Part shown: positions 1-9,963 of the stretch, piece by piece
Layout of the letters: every line of letters starts with the position of its first letter
Numbering within the stretch: the first letter of the stretch is position 1
NCBI GenBank assembly: GCA_022606425.2
Contig: JAHDVF020001563.1
Coordinates: 62,001-126,000, forward strand
Reading direction: 5' to 3'
Length of the DNA stretch: 64,000 nucleotides
Source: Lepidostoma basale
Taxonomy: Eukaryota > Arthropoda > Insecta > Trichoptera > Lepidostomatidae
The notes under the pieces: model-generated
The model's database searches: none
What the model was told of the DNA's origin: nothing
The model's input: only the letters and a program-made list of their open reading frames with translations
Position numbers and translations under genes: made by a program

Positions 1-12
1 ACCACAAAACTT

Positions 13-75
13 TCTTGCTTTTTTCACAAACATTTTTCGGGACACAAACTTCCCTTCTTTAGTGTATGAATTTTA
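13..75 (-). repeat. HP1 hairpin-family single arm
   Basis: Read on the minus strand this is a diverged copy of the HP1 unit seen better at 24830..24871 and 22587..22840: a CTAAAGA core, a GGGAAG..CCC helix, then GAAAA and GTTTGTG. The core is mutated twice relative to the best copies, so it is a decayed arm without a visible partner arm. Confidence 0.6.
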
Positions 76-110
76 GTTAGTTAGTTTTTATTATCCGTAA
101 ATACTCCAAA

Positions 111-357
111 GACGAATGTGTGGCAAATCTGTATACGATAGAGTGACAAATGCAAGTATAAGAAGTGAATGTGGCACGATCAAATCAATCAAATATTGAA
201 TGTCGGTCACGTGAGGAGTCGGAGAAATCGACGTGCGTGCATGACAAGATGTATGAATGTAGAGGAAGCGAGAGAAGTATGTCAGGACAGAACAGTGTGG
301 CGTTCCATTATTTCTGCCTACCCCTCCGGGGAGACGGCGTGATGGTAAGTTAGTTTA
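111..357 (+). mobile_element. LINE-A 3' end, internally deleted
   Basis: Starts in the part encoding the R-x-C-G / DR motif region of the reverse-transcriptase C-terminus and jumps from the sequence for ENIRSEC directly to that for WHDQINQ, losing about 150 bp present in other copies. It ends with the family signature CCGGGGAGACGGCGTGATGG followed by a degraded TTAG tail. The reading frame is broken. Confidence 0.8.
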
Positions 358-1462
358 GTAAGTTTACTCCAATTAATTATTTTATTTGTACGTGTAAAAA
401 AGTCTGTATTAAATAAACGGTACTCAATATTTACCCCAAATACTGAACCGTTTATTTGTTTAATTTCATACACAAAAAGTACTTTCAATTTAAAAGTCCA
501 TTAAAAAAACAAAACAATCATTTTAATTATATTTGCCATGTGCGAGTAGGGCGCTATTTAACTAAGGAAAAACGAATTTTCTATTCCAAATACGGCTAAT
601 GTAAATAGACAAATCCCATTTCTTTGTTTTCTTCGGATCAGCTCTAGCACAAACATGCACGATTTGCCTGCGATAACATGTTATTTTTGAAGATTATTCA
701 AATCCACATTTTTCCTTAAATAAGTATCTTCCTGACATTTCAAAAACTTTTAGAAATACAATGTTAGGCCCGGGCTTACATGTGATCGAAAAGGTTGGGT
801 TCCCGTTGTGTTTGGATATTATTTTTATCTAATATTAATTTTTTCAACAATAAGAACAGGATTTTCCAAGCAATAGCATAACTTTACAAACATGTTCTTA
901 GATTATTAAGGTTGATATAATCAAAATCTGTTTTTTGAATATTTATATGTTAGGAGATTCAATAACTGGCGTTATTAAATAATATATAATCAATAAGGTA
1001 CTTGAATGATTTCACTGAAATCTCCTGATAAAAGTTAATTAGATTGATTAAACTTTTTTTGTTTCCAAAAAGTGGAAGTTGTTAAAAAAAACATCGTTTT
1101 ATTGTATTATTATTTAAAATCAATAATCTTACGTTAAACCTAAATTTAAAAAATGGAACAATTTAGAAATATAGTAGTATGTACTTTAAAAAAATACGTT
1201 TATTTAATTTATTTTAATAAAAATCACAAACATTACAGACATATAATTCCAGATCGTTTGCAATTACATTATAAGAATTTAAAAGAGGGGCATAAATAAA
1301 AAAAAATTAAACTAATGAATTAGCTTAACTAACTAACCATAATAACCTATTTGTAAATATGTTTTTTTAAATTGTTAATTTTATTTTTGTGATTATAAAC
1401 GATTTGGATGTGTTATTCTGTAATGTTTATAATTTTTTTAATAAATTGAAATTGAAATTGAA
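358..1462. other. AT-rich stretch without a gene
   Basis: No coding signal. Within it, 1006..1134 holds a strongly diverged HP6 hairpin copy (GATTTCACTGAAATCTCCTG, then AAGTGGAAGTTGTTAAAAAA and CATCGTTTTATT). The rest is low-complexity AT with several TTTAAA runs and no recognised repeat. Confidence 0.5.
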
Positions 1463-1516
1463 ATAATGTCGTCTCCCCAGAGGAGTAGTCAGAAAGAATA
1501 GACCTCCATACTAATC
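1463..1516 (-). mobile_element. LINE-A 3' terminal scrap
   Basis: The minus strand gives the LINE-A terminus (ATTCTTTCTGACTACTCCTC, then GGGGAGACGAC). Only about 50 bp remain. It follows a short GAAATT repeat. Confidence 0.6.
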
Positions 1517-1644
1517 AAAAAAGAGTATTGTTTTTTTTTAAATTTCATGATGGAAATTCAATGTAAATAATTAAAATTAAAACATTGTGAAAATTGTTTT
1601 AAAATAAATATTTAGTTAAATTCCACATAAAATCAGATTATTAA

Positions 1645-1702
1645 TAATATGCTTACTTTTCAAGCGCCGTTTTTCTGATGTAATCACCTCAAGGGCGCAA
1701 AT
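1645..1702 (+). repeat. Dispersed repeat paired with 21372..21437
   Basis: Both segments share TTTTTCTGATGTAATCACC followed by TCAAGGGCGC, with a similar ATATGCTTACTTTT lead. At the second locus it lies immediately upstream of an HP6 hairpin core, so it may be part of the full-length HP6 element. Confidence 0.6.
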
Positions 1703-1875
1703 GAGGCAAGGGCTTATGTCTTCCACAGGTTAATGACCATAGATGATTTAAAAAAATGTAACGTCACACTTTTATTTTCTAACATAATTCTATCGCTTCC
1801 TTAACACATACGTCGTGTAATGCACACAATTATTGATGGTTGGGGTATTAGTTCTCCTAAAACTCCATTATTAAC

Positions 1876-2018
1876 TTATAATAGTAAACACGATTAGTAT
1901 CAATACTATACTCAAATAGTCAGTTTGAGAATACTCTCGCAAGGCGAAACAAATTTGTCACAATTTATATAAATTAAATCCCAGTAAATCCACTAAACAA
2001 TCGTGTTTACTATTATAA
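1876..2018. repeat. Short hairpin element, 20-bp perfect arms
   Basis: Arms 1876..1895 and 1999..2018 are exact reverse complements. The interior contains GGCGAAAC, a 6-base loop, then GTCACAATTT, which recalls the GAAAC..GTC part of HP2 elements. The CTGANGA half is degenerate here. Confidence 0.75.
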
Positions 2019-2048
2019 ATTAATGAACACAATTAATTTCTCCAAACC

Positions 2049-2325
2049 CACACATGGCCGAAATGTAATATTTGATTGCTTTGATCGTGCCACGTTTTCC
2101 TTGGTCTTCCTCTATTTCTAGTTCCGTCTACATTGTTAACATAGACTTTTCTTACTTTATTATTTTTTCATTCATTATTAACATGTGTCCAAGGCCCTTT
2201 CATTATTTCGTTCATAAAAGTTTCATTTGTACTACATTTACTTCTTATATTTGAAGTTGACACTATCATATTCAGATTAACCACAAATTCGTATACTAAG
2301 AGGTCTCATTTCTATTGTATGTATT
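2049..2325 (-). mobile_element. LINE-A fragment (RT C-terminus)
   Basis: The minus strand matches the LINE-A region running from EMRSLR to the WHDQINQILNVGH segment, including the paired GGAAGACCAAGGAAAACGTG stretch. It is diverged and lacks the last 200 bp and the TTAG tail. It lies just 3' of the small hairpin at 1876..2018. Confidence 0.75.
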
Positions 2326-2379
2326 CTTAATATTATAAATTTGATCTAAACTTTGTATTTTTACAATACTTTTTGTATA

Positions 2380-2425
2380 ATACATGTTTCGGTTGTGACC
2401 CAACCATTTTCGATGTGCAATTTTT
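2380..2425 (-). repeat. HP12 hammerhead-like motif, degenerate
   Basis: On the minus strand: CATCGAAAAT, GGTTGGGTCACAACC (a 4-bp GGTT/AACC helix), GAAAC, AT, GTA. A related sequence lies at 42255..42300. The CTGANGA half is eroded. Confidence 0.4.
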
Positions 2426-2513
2426 AACAACTGTAATGTTCGTTTTTAAAAAAAGTGAATGTCAACAAAGTTTTTTTTGAGATATTCCAATAAATGACAT
2501 ATTTTTAAATATA

Positions 2514-2544
2514 CGAGGTCTGTTCAAAAAGTATCACGAATTTT
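2514..2544 (+). repeat. mariner left terminal inverted repeat
   Basis: 31 bp, with 30 matching the right repeat at 3805..3835. The only difference is an A/G change just after AGTATC. It is preceded by the TA target duplication at 2512..2513. Confidence 0.95.
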
Positions 2545-2719
2545 TAATTTCCGCTGGCTACGTATATTTGATTTTTGATTTTTTTGTAGCGTTATGTTGG
2601 TACTCATGTCCCTTACTTATGCTGACAAGGTCGGCCATTTTGAATGTTTAGTTAATTTTTGACAGCTGTTTTGCTTGGATGTGTTTTGGCTCGTCTTCGA
2701 TTTTTGCCTATTCCAAAAA

Positions 2720-3781
2720 ATGGATCAAAGAATCTGTATCAAATTTTGTGTGAAAAACAAAATAAAGTGCGCGGACGCATTTCGAATGTTGACTGTGGCA
2801 TATGGTGAAGCTACCTTGGACCAAAGCAACGTTTATCGGTGGTACAAAATGTTCTCAGAGGGCCGAGAAGATATGAACGACGAAGAGCGTGCCGGACGCC
2901 CGAGCACGTCAACAACAGACGAAAACATTGATAAAGTGAAGAAAATAGTATTAGCCAATCGTCGAATCACCGTTAGAGAAGTTGCTGAGGACCTAAACAT
3001 ATCGATTGGCTCGTGCCATTCGATTTTAACCAATGATTTGGGCATGAGTCGGGTCGCCGCGAAATTCGTGCCCAAATTGCTCAATTTCGACCAAAAACAG
3101 CATCGCGTTAACATTGCTCAGGAGATGTTGGACTCGGTCCGTGACGACCCAAATGTGCTCCAGAGGGTCATAACTGGTGACGAATCATGGGTTTATGGTT
3201 ATGACGTGGAAACCAAAGCTCAATCATCCCAATGGAAGCTGCCGCATGAGCCAAGACCAAAAAAAGCGCGCCAAGTTCGGTCGAACGTGAAGGTTTTGCT
3301 CACAGTTTTCTTCGATTGCAGGGGCGTGGTGCATCATGAGTTCTTGCCACAGGGTAGTACGGTCAATAAGGAATATTACCTGCAAGTTATGCGCAATTTG
3401 CGCGAAGCAATCCGCCAGAAACGCCCGGATTTGTGGAAGAACAAAAACTGGCTTTTGCACCATGATAACGCCCCTGCTCACACATCGTTGCTTGTGCGCG
3501 AATATTTGGCCAAAAACAACACAGTAATGGTGCCGCAGCCACCGTATTCCCCAGACCTGGCCCCCTGTGACTTTTTCCTGTTTCCAAAACTGAAGAGGCC
3601 CATGAAAGGACGACGCTACGCCACGATTGAGGAGATAAAGACGGCATCGAAGGAGGAGCTGAACAAGATCACAAAAAATGATTTTTTTAAGTGCTTCGAG
3701 GATTGGAAAAAACGTTGGCATAAATGTATTATATCCGAGGGGAATTACTTTGAAGGGGACAAAATAGATATTCATGTATAA
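2720..3781 (+). CDS. mariner transposase, intact
   Basis: DNA transposase that cuts out and reinserts the surrounding element in the nucleus, recognising its terminal repeats and inserting at TA. The 353-residue product is close to the 345 residues of classical mariner transposases. An upstream ATG in the same frame (2675) would add 15 residues; 2720 is preferred because MDQR begins the conserved N-terminal fold. Visible parts: a first helix-turn-helix region around residues 17-45 (ADAF to YRWYKMF), the AGRPSTS linker, a second helix-turn-helix around 83-104 (ITVREVAEDLNISIGSCHSI), a KFVPKLL motif at 115-121 matching the WVPHEL position, and a D,D(34)D catalytic triad: D154 (TGDESWVYGYD), D249 (HHDNAPAHT) and D284 (YSPDLAPCDFF). 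Basic stretches RPKKARQVR and KRPMKGRRY could direct nuclear import. There are no internal stops or frameshifts, unlike every LINE fragment nearby, which suggests recent arrival. Confidence 0.95.
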   Translation: MDQRICIKFCVKNKIKCADAFRMLTVAYGEATLDQSNVYRWYKMFSEGREDMNDEERAGRPSTSTTDENIDKVKKIVLANRRITVREVAEDLNISIGSCHSILTNDLGMSRVAAKFVPKLLNFDQKQHRVNIAQEMLDSVRDDPNVLQRVITGDESWVYGYDVETKAQSSQWKLPHEPRPKKARQVRSNVKVLLTVFFDCRGVVHHEFLPQGSTVNKEYYLQVMRNLREAIRQKRPDLWKNKNWLLHHDNAPAHTSLLVREYLAKNNTVMVPQPPYSPDLAPCDFFLFPKLKRPMKGRRYATIEEIKTASKEELNKITKNDFFKCFEDWKKRWHKCIISEGNYFEGDKIDIHV

Positions 3782-3804
3782 ATAAATACTTTTTGAAAAA
3801 ATAT

Positions 3805-3835
3805 AAAATTCGCGATACTTTTTGAACAGACCTCG
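3805..3835 (-). repeat. mariner right terminal inverted repeat
   Basis: Reverse complement of the left repeat with one mismatch. It begins 23 bp after the transposase stop codon and is followed by the TA duplication at 3836..3837. Confidence 0.95.
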
Positions 3836-3837
3836 TA

Positions 3838-4439
3838 TGTTATTATAATATACAGTCGGAGCAAAACTTAATTGATGCAATATGTATTGATTATTAATCA
3901 TTTAATATGGAAAATGTAACGTGTGTTATTGTGAAGATAATTTTTATTCTGAAACACTTTTGTGCCACGTAATGTAATGCAACATTAAAATTTCCTATTC
4001 TCTAGCATGTGAGTGCTTTTTTCCTGAATTTCAAACTTAAAACGTTCTAGTATTTCACAGAAGGTCCATAAGCTCGTTATGCAAAACGTCAACCCTTGGA
4101 GTTTTTTTTCCTAGCACTTAACAATTTGGGTGTAACAATTTGGCGCCGGAACGCGGAGCACGTCGCATCGCGGTTCGGGGAATCCTAGTACCATAGTCAC
4201 AGGATTAAAAATTATGACTAGCTGCTATAATATTTATGACTCTACAGGAGGGCATATGGAATTGAGTCAGGACTGTATTAGCTTCATCTTCATATTGAAA
4301 AAACTCAAATCTTTGAATTATTGATATAAGAAAAAACACGTAAAAATCCGTAGATAATATGAATAAAAGATTTTTTTTTGAGTTAAAGCACTGTTTTTTC
4401 CACTTTTTAGTTTATTTTTCTCAGCATGCTTCGAAGGCT
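3838..4439. other. Non-coding stretch with a PBS-like site
   Basis: No gene seen. A GC-rich patch at 4140..4200 contains TTTGGCGCCGGAACGCGGAG, resembling a lysine-tRNA primer-binding site of an LTR retroelement, but no LTR pair or polypurine tract was found. The remainder is AT-rich. Confidence 0.35.
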
Positions 4440-4485
4440 TTACACCTTCACCGTCGAGAGAACGAAGGCCTTCGAAACACGTCAA
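4440..4485 (+). repeat. HP13 hammerhead-like motif
   Basis: CCGTCGA, G, a helix closed by GAAGG/CCTTC, then GAAAC, AC, GTC. It matches the general order of the other hairpin families with a CTG-to-CCG change in the first box. No inverted partner arm is obvious. Confidence 0.4.
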
Positions 4486-4698
4486 CAACATACAAAATTC
4501 GTAATTATAGAATTCCACGTTGTACCAGCTTTAAGTAAATAAAACTTTATTTTGTTTTACGGAAGCAAAATATTTTCATCAAGTGCATTATCAAATAACA
4601 ATAGGTAAAAAAACATTTTATATATAAAACAGTTTTTTTATGTTGCTTTATTATTAATACTTTCTTATGAAGTTGATGAAAATATATTTAAAAAAAAC

Positions 4699-4990
4699 AT
4701 CCTGCCATTTCTCCGAAGGAGTAGACGAAAGGATGAACCGTCACATCGTTTTATCCTAAATAATACTTTCATCTGTTGGTCATTTATACATCGTATCATG
4801 CTAGCACGTCGGTTTCTCCAACTACTCAAGTAGTCTTCATTTAAAATTTGATTGCTTTAAACGTGTCATCTTATGAATCTTTCATTATTGTGTTTAAAGC
4901 GCTTTCTTTCAAACTGCATTCACTTTTCATATCTCCATTTAAAACAGTATTATATTAAGATTAATCACACATTCGGCTAAGACATTATAT
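4699..4990 (-). mobile_element. LINE-A fragment, highly diverged
   Basis: Aligned to the minus strand, the tail region (ATCCTTTCGTCTACTCCTTC, then GGAGAAATGGC) and the ACGTGCTAGCATGATACGAT block are recognisable. Many indels break the coding frame. One of the oldest LINE-A copies in the window. Confidence 0.65.
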
Positions 4991-5108
4991 AAGTTAAGAA
5001 CCAGCCAGATTCGCTTTTGACTGAACTACTTACGGGTTACTACTGACATCAAACATAAACCATTTAAATAGGCTAAAAAACTTATAATATTAATTTTATA
5101 TTTTTCCT

Positions 5109-5233
5109 AAATTAATTTCAAATATTTCGAATTCGGGAGAAACAATATTTAACCAAAATTGGTAGACAGACTCGTTATTCATAAACAAAATGAAATGTCT
5201 GCAATTGGAAGCAGTGCATCAAAATGTATTGAG
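5109..5233 (+). repeat. Direct repeat, copy 1
   Basis: About 125 bp repeated at 5481..5612, roughly 372 bp downstream. Shared landmarks: ATATTTCGAA, GAAACAATATT, CGTTATTCATA and AATGTCTGCAATTG. The spacer contains an HP1 arm. Confidence 0.8.
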
Positions 5234-5339
5234 TAGATATATATTGCATCAACATATGTAATAGTATCAAATATGAACTATTAAAAAATACTTTTGTTTG
5301 AAGATTTACATTTCCAAATTAGATTCATTATTTTCTTTA

Positions 5340-5480
5340 ATATTCGACATCACTTAGTGTGGTGAATTCACATTTGAATATATTTAAAAAAATATTTTAT
5401 TGTATTTTCACTTTTTTGCACTTTTCACAAACATGTGTCGGGGTGCAGAATCCCTTCCTCAATGTATAAATTTAGCGACT
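5340..5480 (-). repeat. HP1 hairpin-family arm
   Basis: The minus strand shows the HP1 order: ATACATTGAGGAAGGGATTC, then CCCGACACATGTTTGTGAAA and a GTGCAAAAAAGTG block, ending with CACACTAAGTGATGTCGAAT, which matches the distal flank of the HP1 hairpin at 22800..22840. The GAAAC box is mutated to GACAC. Confidence 0.65.
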
Positions 5481-5612
5481 AAATTTAATATCATATATTT
5501 CGAAATCTGGGAAAACAATATTTCAACAAAACCTGTAGACAGATGCGTTATTCATAGACAAAACGAAATGTCTGCAATTGAAAGCAGATAAATTGCATCA
5601 ATATGTATCGAA
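5481..5612 (+). repeat. Direct repeat, copy 2
   Basis: Second member of the pair with 5109..5233, about 80 percent similar by eye with a few indels. Confidence 0.8.
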
Positions 5613-6769
5613 TATTATTTCAGTCAGACATGCACATCCGTCTGGCATTTACATAGAATTAACCGCTTTGAATATTCATCTCGATACAAGGATTATGTTC
5701 ATAGATTCCGTGCCTGGTCCCACCCAAGCCCCCCTTTCCTCGCCGCTCCTTCCCCCACTCCTGCGCGTCTCCACAGACAGAAATATGACGCCACGTATTT
5801 CACATATTGCATTCATATTTTACACACACGAAAATTCAGCGAGGGTATCTGCATATTACAAAAGGTGCTGCTTCCCCTCACCGCGGAGCCGTAGGTGCGA
5901 GAAGGACGGAATATAAATAGTCCGGAACCCCATAAAATATTCATACATTTTTGGAAGGTCAGCTTTGGTTTACTTCTGTTCCCGAAATAGCTACTTGTAA
6001 TATTGTTCCAGAATAACAAATGATTAATTATCGAGTATTTTAAGAAAGGTAAGAAACCATAACCTTTCGTTATATATAGACCAATAGAAAACACTATATT
6101 ATGATGATAAAAAGCATTCTAAAATAAGGAAGGTATTTAAGTATCATAATATTTTGTGAGATAAAAAGTTTACTTAAATACTTAAAATTTAAAAAAAAAT
6201 ATGTTCAACACAACGTAGGTACTTTCAACAGTGAGACATTTTAAATTTCGTTATTCTAGACAAATGAATAATGATTTTTAAATAGCTTCCAACGCAATTT
6301 CACAATGTAAAATAATATGGTGAAAATAAGATGGCGCCCGTTTGCACGCTGTCATTTGACTTTTCTAAAAATTAACATTTAATTTTCGACGTTAAAGCCA
6401 TTGTTTTAGTACTTTTCGAAATATGAGATTGTGTTACAATATTTTTGTTGTATTGTGCTTCAAAATGGAATAAACATAACACAGTGTACGCTCTATAACC
6501 CAAGTTGCACATTGCTACACCAGTATCTAACCTCAACATTAAAACAAAAATATTTTCAACCTGTGGGAAGCAGTAGCCTCTGGGCTGATAATAACAAAGA
6601 TCTATGGAGAATAAGGTTATAACCATCATGATGAAGAATAAGGTAATAAACTAATTTAATAAATAACATTCATGTGGCCCTGATAGAGATTTTAAAATAC
6701 TTAATTGTTATATGAAATGCGCATATAATATATCAGTATTATGCAACACATTATATAATTATTTTAAGT
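5613..6769. other. Unique stretch with a GC-rich island
   Basis: 5690..5940 is a GC-rich island with long C-rich runs and a TATAAATAG-like string at 5912. No long open frame is coherent. The rest (5940..6769) is AT-rich and I recognise nothing in it. Confidence 0.4.
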
Positions 6770-7192
6770 GATTTATTTGAAACTTTTATGTGCTTTGTTT
6801 CAATGTCAATTTGAATAATTTATTTGATATCATTTTGAAGTTCTTGCTGAAGTTGTATTGTTTTAAGTGTACAATCTCAGTTAATAAAAATAACGGTGGA
6901 AGCGTGGAATATAAATTAAATAAACAAAAGTCCGGATCGTCCAGCTGACATGTGCACCATAAAAAATAACATTATTTGTTATGTTATTTTATATTATTTG
7001 TTTTAGATTTATTTTGTGGACGTTGGACGATCGAAATGAGCGATGAGGTTTGCAACCCATCACACCGCGTCTACCGCGGGGGCGAAAAGAGAAGGATGGA
7101 GTGCTGCATCGGTTAAAATGTGGCAGTCCATTCTTTCTGCCTACCTCTTCAGGGAGACGGCGTGACTGTTAGTTAGTAAGTTAGTTGGTTTA
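6770..7192 (+). mobile_element. NA-1 non-coding retroelement, 5'-truncated copy
   Basis: Same order as the 59279..60030 element read in this direction: a CAATTTGAATAATTT block, AAATTAAATAAACA, GTCCGGATCGTCCA, a GC-rich segment with CACACCGCGTCTACCGCGG and GAGAAGGATGGAGTGC, then the LINE-A-like terminus GGGAGACGGCGTGACTG with a degraded TTAG tail. No coding capacity. Confidence 0.85.
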
Positions 7193-7249
7193 TATAAAGA
7201 AAAGAATCTTAGTTTTGAACTTTGATTTGATAACATTAATAATTAAATA

Positions 7250-7512
7250 GTCCATTGTTTTGGCCGAAACACTATGATTCTTCAACATTATTACTGTTAA
7301 AATTTAAAACACTTATAATATCACAATTTATTTTTATTCACTGAGTGTCGCGAGAGCTGTTTCGCCAACCGATGTTGGCATCATCAGGTGTTACAATAAA
7401 CTGAGTTTAACACCTAATGATGCCAACATCGGTTGGCGAAACAGCTGTCGCGACAATCTCAGTGAATAATAAGAAATTGTGATAAAATAAGTATTTTAAA
7501 TTTTAGCAGCAA
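7250..7512. repeat. HP2 hairpin element with about 105-bp arms
   Basis: Inverted arms 7288..7394 and 7407..7512 surround a 12-bp spacer. Each arm carries GCCAACATCGGTTGGC (a perfect 6-bp helix) followed by GAAACAGCT. In the right arm (plus strand) the order is CTAATGA, T, helix, GAAAC, AGCT, GTC. In the left arm (minus strand) it is CTGATGA, T, helix, GAAAC, AGCT, CTC. Each arm therefore has one broken box. Related single copies lie at 14255 and 17765. Confidence 0.85.
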
Positions 7513-7867
7513 TAACATTTACGAGTATAATCAAAATGTATCATACGTATTGAACAAATCTGAACCTGGGAGACATAATGTCTTATTAGCCATAAATTGT
7601 TATCTTCTACGTTTTTAAAAATATAGTAAAGAATATAATATAATACACAATTGTAAAGAGGGAAGTAACCATTTGGACAGACAATTGCCATGGGTGGAAT
7701 CTTAATATAGTGAATACCATCATATCTCTATTCGTACCAAAAATTACTTACCGTGCTCTCAGGTACAGATATTATATTAACTTTTAAATTTGAATATTAA
7801 AAGTTTATTCATTTCATTCTAGGCTATACATAAAAACAGTTATTGCGCATATGACATTATCATCCAG

Positions 7868-8085
7868 TGTTTGACATAGGCCTCCCGACCTCTACCACTC
7901 TATGTAATTGACCTCCTATCACTATTTTCATGTCATCAGACCATCTTTATTGTGATCTGCTCGGGTTTCGGTGACCGGCTCTTCGTCGCCACTACAGGGT
8001 GCGTCTGGTCCATCGATCATCCTTCATCCTCACTCTATGGTCGGCTCTATCTACTACAACGAAGCTATTTCGCATTCTACACTGG
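7868..8085 (-). mobile_element. LINE-G 3' fragment
   Basis: Contains ACATAGGCCTCCCGACCTCT and a TGGTCCATCGATCATC block shared with the longer copy at 13130..13560. It encodes the degraded C-terminus of a non-LTR reverse transcriptase on the minus strand. Frame lost. Confidence 0.65.
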
Positions 8086-8220
8086 TATGACAATAACTTT
8101 TCTGATATCATAATCAAATCGATTAAAAAAAAAACTATTTTTAATATGCTGTGGATAAGAAACTGCATTATTTTCTATATTTTTTTTTTATATATTTAAT
8201 AAGCGGTTAATAAATAATAG

Positions 8221-8460
8221 GAATGAAAACGTCAGTTTTCTAGAAGTTTTATTATATTTTATGGGAATGACAAGTTTCACCCTTCTAAGGCATTATCAAA
8301 AAAAAAAACCATTTGATAATGCCTTAGAAGGGTGAAACATGACATTCCCACAAAATATAATAAAACTTCTAGAAAACTGACGTTTTCATTCATATTAATT
8401 ATTTGATATGGAGTTTTACATCATTGTTCAAGATACAATAAATATGCGGTTAATAGATAA
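8221..8460. repeat. HP3 hairpin element, 80-bp arms
   Basis: Arms 8221..8300 and 8312..8391 pair over 80 bp with three mismatches and an 11-base loop. Each arm contains GATAATGCCTTAGAAGGG, GAAAC, AT, G(T/A)C, then CATTCCCA and the module CTTCTAGAAAACTGACG. A tail to about 8460 (GGAGTTTTACATCATTGTTC) recurs at 9450, 49260, 49830 and 50380. Degenerate direct repeats of GCGGTTAATAAATA flank it at 8202 and 8446. Confidence 0.9.
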
Positions 8461-8540
8461 AAAAATATTATTCTTTCGTATAAGGCACTTATTTTGTGAT
8501 GTAGCAATATTCAAAATATTTTAAAAATATTTTATATTTT

Positions 8541-8634
8541 GTTTTTACACCACTTTAATCGTTTTGATGAACCAACCATCTTATGGGAGCGAAAACGGTT
8601 GGTTCATTAAAACAAATAAAGCGATGTAAAAAAA
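8541..8634. repeat. HP4 hairpin, 36-bp arms
   Basis: Arms beginning TTTTTACACCACTTTA and ending in the mirrored AAAGCGATGTAAAAA enclose GGAGCGAAAACGGTTGG. A single related arm lies at 36640..36690. A TTGATGA box precedes the helix on the plus strand. Confidence 0.75.
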
Positions 8635-9354
8635 TAATGTTGAGTGTGTGGAATTATGCACATAACATTTATCACCCTATTAAATGGTTATTTGAAATAA
8701 TTTGCCCTACTGCTAATTCTCTGCGCATGAACCGAAATAGTATGGTATAGTTTTTATTATATTAACAATCTATGATATTTTTTTTACCAACAACCGAATA
8801 TATTATCAGTTTTGTAGTGACAGTTATCAAAGTTGAAAAAAGGCCATTAACAATATTTCAGGTCTGAAGGATTATTTTTATTAATTTTTTTATGTCAATG
8901 CTAAAAATAATACAAAATTATAGCCTATGGTGTAGTTGAAACACCGGAAAGCTTAGAAAATAAAGGGTTCATCGTGTTTCCAAATGATCCTGAACGAGAG
9001 GCTGGGCGCAGGAGGCACGCGCCTCTGGTGGTGTGCAAGAAGGTTGATACATTCTGTAGAATTATTTAGAAGGTCGCTGCGTATGCGAGCGTGTCATACG
9101 GATGACTCTAGAAGTTTTATGATAATTTACGATGGTGGAATAAAATTTCTCCGTTGAGGAAGAAAAGTAGTAAATGGTACGTGAGTTTTCGGTTTACATA
9201 GGAAAACGCAATAGTAACCGCGATAGACGGAATTGCATTTTTTTGTTAATCTTGTCAGTAGATTTCATTGATAGACATTCGATTGTGCCATATCAAGGCA
9301 AAACGCGTCACTCTGACTAAACTGATCGAGATGGGTGCTTTACCTTGATAGGTT
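8635..9354. other. Unique stretch, mostly non-repetitive
   Basis: No gene seen. 8985..9170 is richer in GC and CpG, with direct and inverted runs such as GGAGGCACGCGCCTCTGG. The rest is AT-rich. Confidence 0.35.
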
Positions 9355-9500
9355 ATTATCAAATGTCTAACAAACCGAATCATGTCACTCCGATAAAATT
9401 TAATAAATCTTCTAGAAAACTGACGTGTTCGTGAATATTTAATATTTTACTATTATATGGAGCTTAAGATCATTGTTCATGAAAACATAAATGGTTTGTG
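9355..9500 (+). repeat. HP3 single-arm copy, diverged
   Basis: TTATCAAATGTCTAAC, ATCATGTCACTCC, then TCTTCTAGAAAACTGACG and the ATTGTTCATGAAAACATAAA tail reproduce the HP3 right arm in order, with its first half scrambled. Confidence 0.6.
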
Positions 9501-9963
9501 AGTTAAAATATATTATAATTCTTAGTTATCTTGTTTTAACAAAACACATTTTTTTACATATATAACGATCCAGTTGGATGTTTAAAAAAATGTAAGTTTT
9601 CAAATATATATTTTAAATGTCGTAACAAATTTTGATGCCTCATTAGCTATATTATAAAATTCCTCAAAATAAAAATCTAAAAATCAGCAAAGAAAATTCT
9701 TATTAGATTTAAAATAATTTATTAATTAATAAGTATGACTACCGATTATTTTGGTTCAGAATAATTTTGTGACGTTTTTAATAAAATCTATAGTAAAAAA
9801 AAAGACAATCCGCCAAATTTAAAAAATCCTATATACAGGTATTCATATAAAATCAAATAAATTTAACTAACAATATTTTATATAACCAGTGTTACTTATT
9901 TTTTCGTTCATAACTCGGGAACAAAAGCAAAAACTTGAATTCATTGTGATTTTTAAAAATATT

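Larger units (their letters stand above)
2514..3835 (+). mobile_element. Complete mariner element
   Basis: A 1322-bp element bounded by inverted repeats of about 31 bp (2514..2544 and 3805..3835) that start CGAGGTCTGTTCAAAAAGTA and differ at a single position. TA dinucleotides at 2512..2513 and 3836..3837 are the expected mariner target duplication. It holds one uninterrupted transposase gene. Size, TIR length and TA target fit the mariner branch of the IS630-Tc1-mariner superfamily. The subfamily cannot be settled from the sequence alone. Confidence 0.97.

Noticed and set aside
3224..3901. 225-codon frame on the minus strand as a gene
   Set aside because: It is the antisense shadow of the mariner transposase gene and runs through the right TIR; codon pattern follows the sense gene.
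5905..5925. TATA box at GGAATATAAATAG as a promoter
   Set aside because: No downstream transcription unit or initiator can be supported; such strings are frequent in AT-rich DNA.
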